Below, one piece after another: positions 7,014 to 16,133 of a stretch of 46,212 nt of DNA. The notes below the pieces were generated by a model. The model was not told the origin of the DNA. It worked only from the letters and a program-made list of their open reading frames with translations, and searched no databases. The stretch's first letter is position 1, and each line of letters begins with the position of its first letter. The stretch is from Desulfuromonadales bacterium (GTDB taxonomy: Bacteria > Desulfobacterota > Desulfuromonadia > Desulfuromonadales > JAAXQG01), in NCBI GenBank assembly GCA_012974445.1, contig JAAXQG010000258.1, positions 1-46,212 on the forward strand, given 5' to 3'. The position numbers and the translations under genes were made by a program.

Positions 7014-7997
7014 ATGAGTAAAGTTTTTGAACCGATCGCCATCGGCGGTCAGACTCTGAAAAATCGCTTTGTTCGCAGCGCCACGTGGGAGGGGATGTGC
7101 GATAAGGAGGGGAGGGTGACCGATCGCCTCATCGACTGTTACCGCACACTGGCGCAAGGGGGTGCCGGGCTGCTCATCACAGGCTACGGCGTGGTGCGTC
7201 CCGACGGGATCCAGCTGCCCGGTTCGATGAGGGTCTATGAAGATGCCGCAAACCCAGGGCTCAAGGCGCTGACGGATACTGCGCATGCTGGCGGGGCGAA
7301 GATATTCTGCCAACTGGTGCATGTAGGCAATCAGGCCAGTTCCAAATTTATCGGAACCCAGCCCATCGCGCCCTCGGCGATTCAGGATGGTACCTCGCCG
7401 GAGCTGCCCCGGGAGATGAGTCCGGGGGAAATCAGCGAGGTGGTCGTCGCTTTTGCCTCGGCTGCGGCACGCTGCAAGGCCTGCGGCTTTGACGGGGTAC
7501 AGCTTCACGGGGCCCATGGCTATCTGATCAACCACGTGGCCATCAAGCTGACCGCCGCTGACAACCTGGAAGGTGGCTTCGTGCTTGAGGAGGCGGTGAG
7601 CGCGGCACGAAGGCTCGAGGAGCTGGGTATTGATGCCATTGAGGTGAGTTCGGGAACGGCCGCAGCCGGAAAAATGGGACCGATTCGTATGAAGCTCGAT
7701 GAGCCCTCAAAGCAGGGCTACAATGTCGAATCGGCTCGAGTGGTGAAAGCTGCCGTCGGAGTGCCTGTCATCACCGTTGGAGGGATACGGACCCTGGCTC
7801 TAGCCGAGGAGATACTCGCATCGGGTGCTGCCGACGCTCTGTCTCTTTCTCGGCCCTTGATCCGCGAGCCGAATCTGGTCAATCTCTGGGCCGATGATCC
7901 TTCTCATAGCGCGACCTGTATTTCCTGCAACGGTTGCTTCAAACCGGGGCTCAAGGAAGGGGGGATCCGCTGCATCCTGGATCCTGTCTCTGCATGA
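7014..7997 (+). pseudogene. Old yellow enzyme-type NADH:flavin oxidoreductase with internal in-frame deletion
   Basis: A TIM-barrel FMN oxidoreductase of the old yellow enzyme class, 327 residues against a usual 360-370. The N-terminus (FEPIAIGGQTLKNRFVRSAT), the HGAHGYLI active-site motif near residue 165-172, the KLTAADNLEGG strand and the C-terminal phosphate-binding region (GVPVITVGGIRT, ADALSLSRPLI) are all present. The block that always follows HGYLI in this family (a loop with NxRxDxYGGSxxNRxRF and the next helix, about 40 residues) is missing: the chain goes directly from YLINH to VAIKL. The deletion is in frame, at about base 7530. The missing part closes the barrel and contacts the flavin, so the product is probably inactive, hence the pseudogene label. 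The C-terminal CxxCNGC (ISCNGC) is kept. An assembly error is the main alternative. Confidence 0.72.
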
Positions 7998-8038
7998 GGT
8001 CTTAAGGTTTTTTCGAGATATCATGGATTAACTCATAG

Positions 8039-8066
8039 AAAAGGCCCGCTTTTTGGCGGGCCTTTT
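8039..8066. terminator. Bidirectional rho-independent terminator
   Basis: A perfect 11-bp stem, AAAAGGCCCGC (8039-8049) with GCGGGCCTTTT (8056-8066) and a six-base loop, is flanked by A-runs and T-runs on both sides. It sits between the convergent flavin oxidoreductase gene and aguB and can stop transcription from either direction. Confidence 0.9.
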
Positions 8067-8096
8067 CTTGTGGAACATATATTTTGATCGGGTTGC

Positions 8097-8981
8097 TCAG
8101 TCTCGGTAACGCTTGAGAAGATCGTCGTAGGCATCGATGCGTCTGTCTCTGAGAAAAGGCCAGATGCGCCGAACGTTTTCGCTGCGTTGGCGGTCGATTC
8201 CGACCATGAGGACCTCTTCTTTGTCTTGTGATCCCCGCAGCAGAAATTCTCCCTGGCAGCCGGCGACGAAGCTGTTGCCCCAGAACCGGGCTCCTGCGCT
8301 GTGCCCGCTTTCATCCTCTTCAAAACCCACGCGATTGACGGCGAGCACGGGGATGCCATTAGCGACTGCGTGTCCGCGCTGCACCGTAACCCAGGCCTCA
8401 AGCTGGCGCTGTTGTTCTTCTTCGTTGTCGGCGGGATCCCAGCCGATGGCGGTGGGGTAGATGAGCATCTCGGCTCCGGCCATGGCCATGAGACGGGCGG
8501 CCTCGGGGTACCACTGGTCCCAGCAGACCAGCACGCCCAGGCGTCCCACCGAGGTGTCGATGGGCTCAAAGCCCAGATCGCCGGGGGTGAAGTAGAATTT
8601 CTCATAATAGCCGGGGTCATCGGGGATGTGCATCTTGCGATAGCATCCGGCGATGGAGCCGTCCTTCTCCAGGACCACGGCGGTATTATGATAGAGGCCG
8701 GGCGCGCGGCGCTCGAAGAGGGAAGTCACGATGACGATTCCCAGCTCCCTGGCCAGGGCCCCGAAGGCTTCGGTGGAGGGGCCGGGGATGGTTTCGGCCT
8801 GATCGAAGAGGTCGGTGTCTTCGCGCTGGCAGAAGTAGAGCCCGGCGTGCAGCTCCTGCAGTATGACCAGTTCCGCACCTTTTGCGGCCGCCTCGCGAAT
8901 TCCAAGAATGCTCTTGCGGATGTTCTCGTCCCGGTCTGCGCCGCAGCTCTGCTGGAGCATTCCGACCATGAGATGGCTCAT
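8097..8981 (-). CDS. aguB: N-carbamoylputrescine amidase
   Basis: Hydrolyses N-carbamoylputrescine to putrescine, CO2 and ammonia, the last step of the agmatine route to polyamines. This is a nitrilase-superfamily protein of 294 residues with the full Glu-Lys-Cys triad: Glu in LQELHAGLYF (about residue 43), Lys in CYRKMHIPDDPGYYEKFYF (about 118) and Cys in VLVCWDQWYPEAARL (about 153). The CWDQWYPE and RKMHIPDDP wording is specific to AguB among nitrilases. Its ATG overlaps the stop of aguA by four bases, so the two enzymes are made from one message in pathway order. Confidence 0.94.
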   Translation of the reverse strand: MSHLMVGMLQQSCGADRDENIRKSILGIREAAAKGAELVILQELHAGLYFCQREDTDLFDQAETIPGPSTEAFGALARELGIVIVTSLFERRAPGLYHNTAVVLEKDGSIAGCYRKMHIPDDPGYYEKFYFTPGDLGFEPIDTSVGRLGVLVCWDQWYPEAARLMAMAGAEMLIYPTAIGWDPADNEEEQQRQLEAWVTVQRGHAVANGIPVLAVNRVGFEEDESGHSAGARFWGNSFVAGCQGEFLLRGSQDKEEVLMVGIDRQRSENVRRIWPFLRDRRIDAYDDLLKRYRD

Positions 8982-10003
8982 GCGAGCACCCCCCGGGGCA
9001 GCTGCATGGTGACGCAGTGCAGTGAACCGTGCTGCAGCACCAGGGCCGAACAGTCGATGGGGATGATCTCCCGGTCGGGAAAGGCAAGGGCGGCGGCTTC
9101 AATCGCCTCGCCGTCCCTGGGGTCGCTGTAGACGGGCAGCAGCACGGCGCCGTTAATGATCAGGTAGTTGGCGTAGGTGGCCGGGAGGCGATCCCCCTCT
9201 TCGTCGAAGGTGGCCGAAGGCCAGGGCAGAGGGACCAGGCGGTAGGGACGGCCGTCTCTGGTACGGAAGGCGCGCAGCTCATCTTCCATGTCCGACAAGC
9301 TCTGGTAGTGTTCATCGTTCGCGTCGTCACAGCGCTGATACAGGATAGTATCGTCTGGGCAGAGCCGTGCCAGGGTGTCCACATGGGAATCGGTGTCGTC
9401 GCCTGCGAGATAGCCATTTTCAAGCCAGAGGAAATGATTAGCGCCGATCAGATCGCCGAGGGCCTCTTCGATCTGATTACGATCCAAGTGAGGGTTGCGG
9501 TTGCGGTTCTCCAGGCATTCAGAGGTGGTGAGCAGGGTGCCTGCGCCGTCGCTCTCTATACTGCCCCCTTCCAGAATCAAGCCGATAGTCTCTCGCGAGC
9601 AGACACCGAAGACTCCCAGCTCATGCAGGTCGAAGGTGATCAGGTTGTCCAGATGGCTGGGAAACTTGAGACCCCAGCCGTTAAAGCCGAAGTCGAGAAT
9701 ATGGGGGGTTCCGGCCTGCTCCACGCAGATGGGGCCAAAGTCCCGCGCCCAGGTGTCGTTGGCGGGCAGCTCCACCAGGCGCACCCGGCTCAGGTCGGCA
9801 CCGGCTTCGCGAAGGACTATTTCCACGGCGTCCCTGTCGTGAACCACGACCAGGGTGCGCTCGAAGCGGGTGATGGCGGCGATGATGCGAGCGAACACCG
9901 GTTCGACGCGATCGAGGTAGGGGTGCCAGTCGGTTTGAGGATGGGGCCAGGCCAGCAGGACTCCGTCCTGCGGCTCCCACTCGGCGGGTAGTCTCGTTGC
10001 CAT
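8978..10003 (-). CDS. aguA: Agmatine deiminase
   Basis: Converts agmatine to N-carbamoylputrescine plus ammonia in the cytoplasm, feeding AguB. It is 341 residues, typical for the porphyromonas-type peptidylarginine deiminase fold. Diagnostic parts are PAEWEPQDGVLLAWPH at the N-terminus, NDTWARDFGPI (about residue 90), the acid-His motif DDTDSHVDTLARL (about 210) and the catalytic cysteine in GSLHCVTMQLPRG near residue 330. The gene starts 233 bases from the divergent thioredoxin gene. No arginine decarboxylase lies nearby, so agmatine must be made or imported elsewhere. Confidence 0.94.
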   Translation of the reverse strand: MATRLPAEWEPQDGVLLAWPHPQTDWHPYLDRVEPVFARIIAAITRFERTLVVVHDRDAVEIVLREAGADLSRVRLVELPANDTWARDFGPICVEQAGTPHILDFGFNGWGLKFPSHLDNLITFDLHELGVFGVCSRETIGLILEGGSIESDGAGTLLTTSECLENRNRNPHLDRNQIEEALGDLIGANHFLWLENGYLAGDDTDSHVDTLARLCPDDTILYQRCDDANDEHYQSLSDMEDELRAFRTRDGRPYRLVPLPWPSATFDEEGDRLPATYANYLIINGAVLLPVYSDPRDGEAIEAAALAFPDREIIPIDCSALVLQHGSLHCVTMQLPRGVLA

Positions 10004-10236
10004 AAGAATCTTTCTTTTTCAGAATAGGTCAATTGGTTACGAAAAAGAGCAATGCTATAAAAAAGTTCCCCCCGTTGCAATGGGATTTGATTCCATGGGG
10101 CATCCCTGATCTTTTGTTTTTTCTGAAAGGATCTATAATTCCAGATATTTTTTCTCTCAAAGTAGAGATTGAGCTGTTAGACTTGAGGGGAATTGTTAAT
10201 GATTTTGCCGGATTTCTCCGATGTCAGGGGGGCTAT

Positions 10237-11169
10237 ATGCTTCGAGTATTCCTTTTGTTGATCTTTATGTTTCTTCTGCTCTGCTTACCTGCTTTTGCTG
10301 CAGATATTGGCGATATGGCTCCACCGGTGAAAGTCGAGCGCTGGCTGCAGGGGAGCGAAGAGCCCGTCCAGCTGGATGATGGGAAATTGAGAGTCCTGGA
10401 GTTCTGGGCGACCTGGTGTGCACCCTGCCTGGAGACGGCACCCCTTCTCTCCGAACTTCAGAAAAAGTATGCTCAATATCCTTTTGAGATTATCGGTGTT
10501 TCAAACCAGAGACCGGAGGATGTGCTTCCTTTTCTCGAAGAGGTTGCCGTGAACTACCGCATCGGCGTTGATGATGACGATCAGACCTTCGAGGCCTACC
10601 TGGATGCTGTTGGTATCGATTCCATCCCTTACAGTTTCCTGGTGGGAGGCGATGGGAAGATTCTCTGGCACGGTCATCCGCAGGAAGGTCTCGACGAAAT
10701 GATCGCAGCGGTGGTGGAGGGGCGGTTCGACCTTCAGACTGTTCTTGATCTGCGCGAGGCCGAGCAGCGCATTGGCAGGGCTCTGGATCTGCTCGAAATC
10801 TACGAGTACCTGCGCTCTGATCTTGAGGAGTTGGAGCTGGCGGACCTCCTAGTGCAACGGGTTCTAGACTATGGTGAGAATGACCCCCATTTCCTCACCT
10901 TTGTTGCGCTGGTGGCATCCACCCGTCAGGGCGATCTGAGCACCGCACGGCGCGCTTTTCAGATGGCTCTGGATCATCCCGATGGCCAGCGCCCCGATCT
11001 GCTGCTGGCCTATTCCGAAGTTCTCAAGCTAGGCGGAGCGCTTGAACAGGCGCAGGAGATGAAACAGAAGGCGCAGGCCCTGGTTCTTCCGGAGGTGCTG
11101 GATGAGGCGGCCATGGTCGATTCGCTCATTGAGTATCTTGAGGACTACCGGGATCTGCTCGCTCTCTAG
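10237..11169 (+). CDS. TlpA-like thioredoxin-fold protein with C-terminal helical extension
   Basis: An exported thioredoxin-fold protein, probably a periplasmic thiol-disulfide oxidoreductase. The ATG at 10237 is preferred (GGGGGG six bases upstream) because it begins a clean signal peptide, MLRVFLLLIFMFLLLCLPAF, cleaved near AFAAD; the open frame extends upstream to 10033 without homology. The redox motif is WATWCAPC (Cys61, Cys64), with the cis-proline at SIPYSF. Residues 170-310 form an extra helical region with repeated leucine-rich helices resembling degenerate TPRs, not found in ordinary ResA/TlpA (about 170 residues). The partner is unknown: no cytochrome c maturation genes are adjacent. 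The 233-base upstream gap shows no other feature. Confidence 0.8.
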   Translation: MLRVFLLLIFMFLLLCLPAFAADIGDMAPPVKVERWLQGSEEPVQLDDGKLRVLEFWATWCAPCLETAPLLSELQKKYAQYPFEIIGVSNQRPEDVLPFLEEVAVNYRIGVDDDDQTFEAYLDAVGIDSIPYSFLVGGDGKILWHGHPQEGLDEMIAAVVEGRFDLQTVLDLREAEQRIGRALDLLEIYEYLRSDLEELELADLLVQRVLDYGENDPHFLTFVALVASTRQGDLSTARRAFQMALDHPDGQRPDLLLAYSEVLKLGGALEQAQEMKQKAQALVLPEVLDEAAMVDSLIEYLEDYRDLLAL

Positions 11170-11199
11170 GTCTATACCCGCAGGTTTTGAATCGCCATA

Positions 11200-11375
11200 G
11201 CTTGCTGGAAACAGGCAGGGGCGAATACATCGCAAAACTGTACGAAGGGCCATATCTCCAGCCTGGTGACCATGTTTGTCCTTGAAGTGCTTGAAGAGGT
11301 CCAGGTCGAGCATTAGCATTTCCATGAGAGCAATCCTTCCCGTTTTAAGTGGATCTTGATATTTCCTGTCGGCTC
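11200..11375 (-). pseudogene. GGDEF (diguanylate cyclase) domain remnant
   Basis: In one minus-strand frame the stretch reads as the N-terminal third of a GGDEF domain: GRIALMEMLMLDLDLFKHF, then KDKHGHQAGDMALRTVLRCI. This matches the conserved LMLDIDxFKxxNDxxGHxxGDxxLRxxA block, including the metal-binding Asp (LDLD) and the GHxxGD motif. The similarity stops before the GG(D/E)EF signature and runs into the terminal codons of the thioredoxin gene; there is no start codon or upstream sensor domain. It is best read as the leftover of a deleted diguanylate cyclase gene between the tlpA-like gene and pgi. Confidence 0.62.
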
Positions 11376-11410
11376 TCCTTTTTCTTATCTTTAGTGAAGC
11401 GCTCTATTGA

Positions 11411-11439
11411 TTGACGTCTTTACCGATGCGGTGTATGTA
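11411..11439 (+). promoter_or_regulatory. Candidate sigma-70 promoter of pgi
   Basis: TTGACG at 11411-11416 is followed after 17 bases by TATGTA at 11434-11439, about 50 bases before the pgi ATG. A second AT-rich box, TATATT at about 11448, could serve as an alternative -10. This is motif evidence only. Confidence 0.45.
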
Positions 11440-11492
11440 TTTTCTGTTATATTCATGACATTTAATGGACTTGTTTATTTAGAGGTGCTCAC

Positions 11493-13133
11493 ATGTATTC
11501 ATTGACTCAATTGCCCGGCTGGGAAAAGCTCGTTGCACATCGTCAGCAAAATCAGTCCCTGCATATGCGGCAGCTTTTTCAGGAGGATTCCCAGCGGTTC
11601 AGTGGGTATTCTCTTCGACTTCCCGGGCTTCTTTTTGATTACTCCAAAAACATTGTCACCCGAGAAACCATGGACCTGCTTCTTCATCTCGCCAGGCAGT
11701 GTGGCCTGGATGAGAAGATTTCGTCCATGTTCTCAGGAAAGCGTATCAATGTAACTGAAAAACGGGCTGTTTATCATGTTGCGCTGCGTAATCGCAGTAA
11801 CCGCCCCATGTGCGTTGACGGCGTCGATCAGATGCCCGCGGTGAACCTTGTTCTGGGGCAGATGCGCCGCTTCTGTGATCGGGTCAGATCCGGGGACTGG
11901 AAGGGGTATACCGGTAGAAGGATCACCGACGTCGTGAATATCGGTATAGGAGGATCAGATCTTGGGCCCAGCATGGCTTGCGAGGCCCTGCGGCCTTTTG
12001 CTGATACCTGTTTGCGTGCTCATTTTGTCTCTAATGTAGATGCTACCCATCTGGTGGAGACCCTTAAGAAGCTTGATCCGGAGACGACACTCTTTCTGGT
12101 CGCATCCAAAACCTTTACAACTCAGGAGACCCTTACCAACGCACACTCTGCCAGGCGCTGGTTTCTTGAGGCAGGAGCATCTGAATCGGACATCGCTCGT
12201 CATTTTGTGGCGATCTCTACCAATGAGCAGGCGGTGAAAGCCTTCGGCATCGACCCTGAAAACATGTTTGTCTTCTGGGACTGGGTAGGGGGGCGGTATT
12301 CCCTCTGGTCTTCCATCGGGCTCTCCATTGCTTTGTACCTTGGAATGGATCGGTTCGAGGAGCTGCTTGAAGGGGCTCATGTGATGGATGAGCATTTCAG
12401 GACCGAGCCTCTGGCGGGGAATATCCCGGTGATCATGGCATTGCTGGGGATCTGGCACACGAATTTTATGGAGTACGCCTCCCAGGTGATTCTTCCTTAC
12501 GACCAGTATCTTCATCGTTTTCCCGCCTATCTCCAGCAGGCAGATATGGAGAGCAACGGCAAGAGCGTAACAATGGACGGGAATCGGGTGGATTATCACA
12601 CCGGCGCACTGGTCTGGGGAGAGCCTGGCACCAATGGGCAGCATGCTTTTTTTCAGTTGCTGCATCAGGGTACTCGCATCGTGCCTGCCGATTTTATCGC
12701 ATCAGCGCGGTCTCAGAACCCTCTGGGGGATCATCACCCGATACTGCTTTCCAACGTGCTGGCCCAGTCCAGGGCTTTGATGATGGGGTGCACAAGGCAG
12801 GAGGCGCGTCTAGCCCTTGAGGGGCAGGGACTTGAGGGGGAAGCTCTTGAGTCGATGGTTGAACATAAGGTTTTTGAGGGTAATCGACCAAGCAATACCC
12901 TGCTTTTTGAGGAAATGACACCTCGCAACCTTGGGATGCTGATCGCGCTCTATGAACATAAAATTTTCGTGCAGGGAGCGATCTGGAATATTAATCCCTT
13001 CGATCAGTGGGGGGTGGAGCTGGGGAAAAAGCTGGCGTCGGAAATCCTGCCCCAGCTCAAGGGGCAGAGCAAGGGAGCTCTTTCAGATTCTTCCACCCGG
13101 GGATTGATCGATTGGTGCATGGAGAGGCGCTGA
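11493..13133 (+). CDS. pgi: Glucose-6-phosphate isomerase
   Basis: Interconverts glucose-6-phosphate and fructose-6-phosphate. It is 546 residues, the length of the bacterial/eukaryotic PGI type. Landmarks in order are [16 protein letters not shown] (sugar-phosphate binding, about residue 150), [12 protein letters not shown] (about 205), the signature with catalytic glutamate [11 protein letters not shown] (about 350), [20 protein letters not shown] holding the ring-opening histidine (about 380), and the C-terminal catalytic lysine region LGKKLASEI near 512. AGAGGTG lies before the ATG. It stands alone between a GGDEF remnant and the convergent c-di-GMP gene. Confidence 0.97.
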   Translation: MYSLTQLPGWEKLVAHRQQNQSLHMRQLFQEDSQRFSGYSLRLPGLLFDYSKNIVTRETMDLLLHLARQCGLDEKISSMFSGKRINVTEKRAVYHVALRNRSNRPMCVDGVDQMPAVNLVLGQMRRFCDRVRSGDWKGYTGRRITDVVNIGIGGSDLGPSMACEALRPFADTCLRAHFVSNVDATHLVETLKKLDPETTLFLVASKTFTTQETLTNAHSARRWFLEAGASESDIARHFVAISTNEQAVKAFGIDPENMFVFWDWVGGRYSLWSSIGLSIALYLGMDRFEELLEGAHVMDEHFRTEPLAGNIPVIMALLGIWHTNFMEYASQVILPYDQYLHRFPAYLQQADMESNGKSVTMDGNRVDYHTGALVWGEPGTNGQHAFFQLLHQGTRIVPADFIASARSQNPLGDHHPILLSNVLAQSRALMMGCTRQEARLALEGQGLEGEALESMVEHKVFEGNRPSNTLLFEEMTPRNLGMLIALYEHKIFVQGAIWNINPFDQWGVELGKKLASEILPQLKGQSKGALSDSSTRGLIDWCMERR

Positions 13134-13169
13134 AGGTTTTTTTGGGCACCGACAGGGCAGCTGGGAGGT

Positions 13170-16133
13170 TCAGCCCCCTTGGGCCTTTGCAAGATCGTTG
13201 AGCTGAAACAGCTCATAGTCTTGGGCCTTTTGGGGCGGGGAGAAAAAGTATCCTTGAATCACCTGGCAGTTGCGTTCGATGAGATACTGGAGCTGTTCCG
13301 GGGTCTCGACTCCCTCGGCCAGGACGTTGAGGCCGAGATTGTGAGCCATGGCGATGATCGCCGATGCGATGGCGCCATCATCCTTGTTTCCGGGCAGGTC
13401 CATGACGAAGCTGCGGTCGATTTTAAGAACATCCACCGGGAATTTCTTCAGATAGCTCAGTGACGAGTAGCCGGTCCCGAAGTCATCGATGGCAAGGTGA
13501 ATCCCCATATCCTTAAGCTGCTGCAGGACCGCGATCGCCTTGCTGACGTCATTCATGATGCTGCTCTCGGTGATTTCGAGGCTCAGCATTGTAGGGGCGA
13601 TTTCGTATTCGTCGAGCACGGATCGGACCAAGGCAGGAAGGTCGGTTTCCATGAGTTGCTGGGCGGCGATATTGACAGAAATCTTCCCACAGTCAAACCC
13701 GCTGAGTTTCCACTGGCGGATCTGCCGGCAGGCATCACGCAGTACCCATTCCCCCAGAGGCACGATGAGCCCCGTTTCTTCTGCTAAAGGTATGAAGGTC
13801 GCCGGTGAGATCATTCCCTTGTCGGGATGGATCCAACGCACCAGAGCCTCGGCACCGATGATCCTGTTGGCGACGGCATCAACCTGGGGCTGGTAGTAAA
13901 GGACCAGCTCTCCTTTCTGTATTCCTCGTCTGAGATTGTTCTCGATGCTGATGCGCTCCATCACCTTGTCGTTCATCCCCTGAGTGTAGAGCAGGTAACT
14001 GTTGCGACCTGCAGCCTTGGCCCGGTTCAGGGCCGTAGTGGCATTTTTCAACAGTTCCTCCGCGCTTTCGCCGTCTCCGGGAAAGACGGAGATGCCGATG
14101 GTTGCGGAAATGAACAACTCGTTTCCTTCGATAAGGAAAGGGGACTGCATTGCCGAGAGAATTTTGCTGGCCACAAGAGATGAGTCGTCTTCGGCCGTCA
14201 ATCCCGGGAGAAGAATGGCGAAGGAGTCTCCCCCCATTTTTGCCACCGTATCATCGGCTCTGAGCACTGAAGATATGCGACAGGCAATATCCTTAAGGAC
14301 CTGATCGCTTCCGGTGTGTCCCAAAGCCGTATTGATTTTCTCAAAATGATCAAGGTCGAGACTGAGGATGGCCAGGGACTCACATCTGCGCTTGGATCGG
14401 CCGAGGGATTGATTCAGGCGGTCCTGAAACAGGGTCTTGTTCGGCAGTCCTGTCAGGTCGTCGTAATTGGCCATGCGGTCCAGGGCTGCCTGGGTTTTTT
14501 TCAGGTCGGTGATGTCAGCGATGATACTCAGTACGCCATTAACTTCACCGGATTCATCGGTGAGCGGAACCTTGCTCGCCAGCACATCGCTTTCGCGTCC
14601 CCCCGCCTGTCTCTGGGTTTGTTCGTAATTCAGCAAAGGGGCGGCTGAATCGATTACCTGCTGGTCGCAGAGGCGATAAAGCTCGGCCTCATGCAAGTGC
14701 CAGGGGAGATCGAAATCAGTTTTTCCAGCAATCTGCTCCGGGCTATCCAGCCCTGCAGCAAGGGCGAAGTTCTTGTTGCACCCCAGATATTTGAGCTCAC
14801 GATCCTTCCAGACGATGGAGTGGGGAATATTATCCAGAATATTCTGTAGCAGATCCTTCTGGCTTTTGAGCTCCCGCTCTGCTGCGACGCGGTCGGAGAT
14901 GTCCCGCACCAGTGCGATCACGCAGGTGCTTCTGGAATCCTCGAAGACTCCCATACGGATTTCGACGGGGAAGGAACTTTTGTTTTTCCGTAAATGATGA
15001 CCTCGGACAGTGATGACGATTTCTGAGGGCAGCACTGACCAGAAGGGTTGGGCGCTGTAGAGTGAGTTCTCTTGGTCGATTTCCCGGACGCTCATCTCCA
15101 AGAGTTCCTCACGGGTATACCCCAGGGTGCTGCAGGCCTTTTTGTTGACGTCGATGATATCTCCTTCGGGAGTGAAGAGGATAATGGCATCGACGACCTG
15201 ATCGATAAGGTTGCGAAAGCGTTGTTCACTGCGACGGATCTCGACTTCAGCATCCTGAATGGAGGTGAGATCCTCTTTGACGGCTACAAAGTGGGTGATC
15301 TCCTGCTGCTCGTTGAAAATAGGTGAGATAGTTGCGCGTTCCGTAAAAGGTTCGCCGGTTTTTTTCAGGTTGTGAAATAGACCTGACCATTCGCCACCGG
15401 ACTCCAGGGTTTTCCAGATTTGATCTCCATTGGCGCGACGAGCAGGATTGGAGAGTATGCGGGGATTTTTCCCAAGAACATCCTCAGGATGGTAGCCGGT
15501 GAGTTGGGTGAATTTGGGATTGACATATTCTATGGCCCCATCTTTGTCAGAAATCAGGATAGAGCAGGGGCTTTGTTCGGTGGCCTTGAAGATCTGTTTC
15601 AGGCGAACATTTTTCTGTTGCAGCTCAAGCTCAGAGGCGCAACGACCGCTGTAGAGCTCAAGGGTGCTTATGATGGCCTCTGTATTTCCAAGCTCTTTGG
15701 TGTCAATCAGCACCAGCAAACCAATGCCCCGAGCGTCAGAAGATTTCAGGGGGACCCCGATGTAGCTCCGAGCCTTCAGGTCCTTTAGTAGAGGATCGGT
15801 TGGGAACAGCTCCTGCAGCTTTTCTGTATAGGTACAAACTCCCTCGGCACGGAAAAGGTTCTGACAGGGGGTTCCTGCGAGTTCGTAGTTGAAATTTTGA
15901 AGTATGTGGGGGGTGCTGGAGCGGGAGTACGCCGATAAGGTCTCGACCTGGGCGCATCCGCCGGGGACGACTTGGCCGATGAAGCCGTATTCGATTTCGA
16001 AGGCGTCGCAAAGCTGCTCCAGAAAGCAGGGAAAAAAATCACTGCTGCTGGTTGTGGCGATTCCTTGCGCAATACGGATCAGAATTTCATCTAGAGGGCG
16101 GTGCATGAAGGCTCCAGCGTTGGGATTTTTCAC
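13170..16133 (-). CDS. Multi-PAS c-di-GMP phosphodiesterase with degenerate GGDEF domain
   Basis: A 987-residue soluble signalling protein. The order is a GAF-like domain (about 15-165), three PAS domains (about 185-300, 310-425, 430-550), GGDEF (about 560-720) and EAL (about 730-975). The cyclase signature is GGDSF (in VAKMGGDSFAILL) instead of GGDEF, so cyclase activity is doubtful, although the metal-binding LSLDLDHFEKI is kept. The EAL domain looks intact: EALVRW, SVNIAAQQL, LEITESS, DDFGTGYSSL, LKIDRSF and AEGVETPEQ. A c-di-GMP hydrolase, perhaps allosterically controlled by the GGDEF part, is therefore expected. The GTG start at 16133 overlaps the slp stop by four bases; an ATG at 16106 with GGAG upstream is an alternative start. 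Confidence 0.9.
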   Translation of the reverse strand: MKNPNAGAFMHRPLDEILIRIAQGIATTSSSDFFPCFLEQLCDAFEIEYGFIGQVVPGGCAQVETLSAYSRSSTPHILQNFNYELAGTPCQNLFRAEGVCTYTEKLQELFPTDPLLKDLKARSYIGVPLKSSDARGIGLLVLIDTKELGNTEAIISTLELYSGRCASELELQQKNVRLKQIFKATEQSPCSILISDKDGAIEYVNPKFTQLTGYHPEDVLGKNPRILSNPARRANGDQIWKTLESGGEWSGLFHNLKKTGEPFTERATISPIFNEQQEITHFVAVKEDLTSIQDAEVEIRRSEQRFRNLIDQVVDAIILFTPEGDIIDVNKKACSTLGYTREELLEMSVREIDQENSLYSAQPFWSVLPSEIVITVRGHHLRKNKSSFPVEIRMGVFEDSRSTCVIALVRDISDRVAAERELKSQKDLLQNILDNIPHSIVWKDRELKYLGCNKNFALAAGLDSPEQIAGKTDFDLPWHLHEAELYRLCDQQVIDSAAPLLNYEQTQRQAGGRESDVLASKVPLTDESGEVNGVLSIIADITDLKKTQAALDRMANYDDLTGLPNKTLFQDRLNQSLGRSKRRCESLAILSLDLDHFEKINTALGHTGSDQVLKDIACRISSVLRADDTVAKMGGDSFAILLPGLTAEDDSSLVASKILSAMQSPFLIEGNELFISATIGISVFPGDGESAEELLKNATTALNRAKAAGRNSYLLYTQGMNDKVMERISIENNLRRGIQKGELVLYYQPQVDAVANRIIGAEALVRWIHPDKGMISPATFIPLAEETGLIVPLGEWVLRDACRQIRQWKLSGFDCGKISVNIAAQQLMETDLPALVRSVLDEYEIAPTMLSLEITESSIMNDVSKAIAVLQQLKDMGIHLAIDDFGTGYSSLSYLKKFPVDVLKIDRSFVMDLPGNKDDGAIASAIIAMAHNLGLNVLAEGVETPEQLQYLIERNCQVIQGYFFSPPQKAQDYELFQLNDLAKAQGG

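Noticed and set aside
9029-9991. A 320-codon plus-strand open frame opposite aguA
   Set aside because: It is the complement of a clearly conserved agmatine deiminase gene; the translation shows no family resemblance.
10033-10236. N-terminal extension of the thioredoxin-like protein
   Set aside because: The open frame continues upstream, but the segment would put 68 unrelated residues before an otherwise clear signal peptide, and a good ribosome site precedes the internal ATG at 10237.
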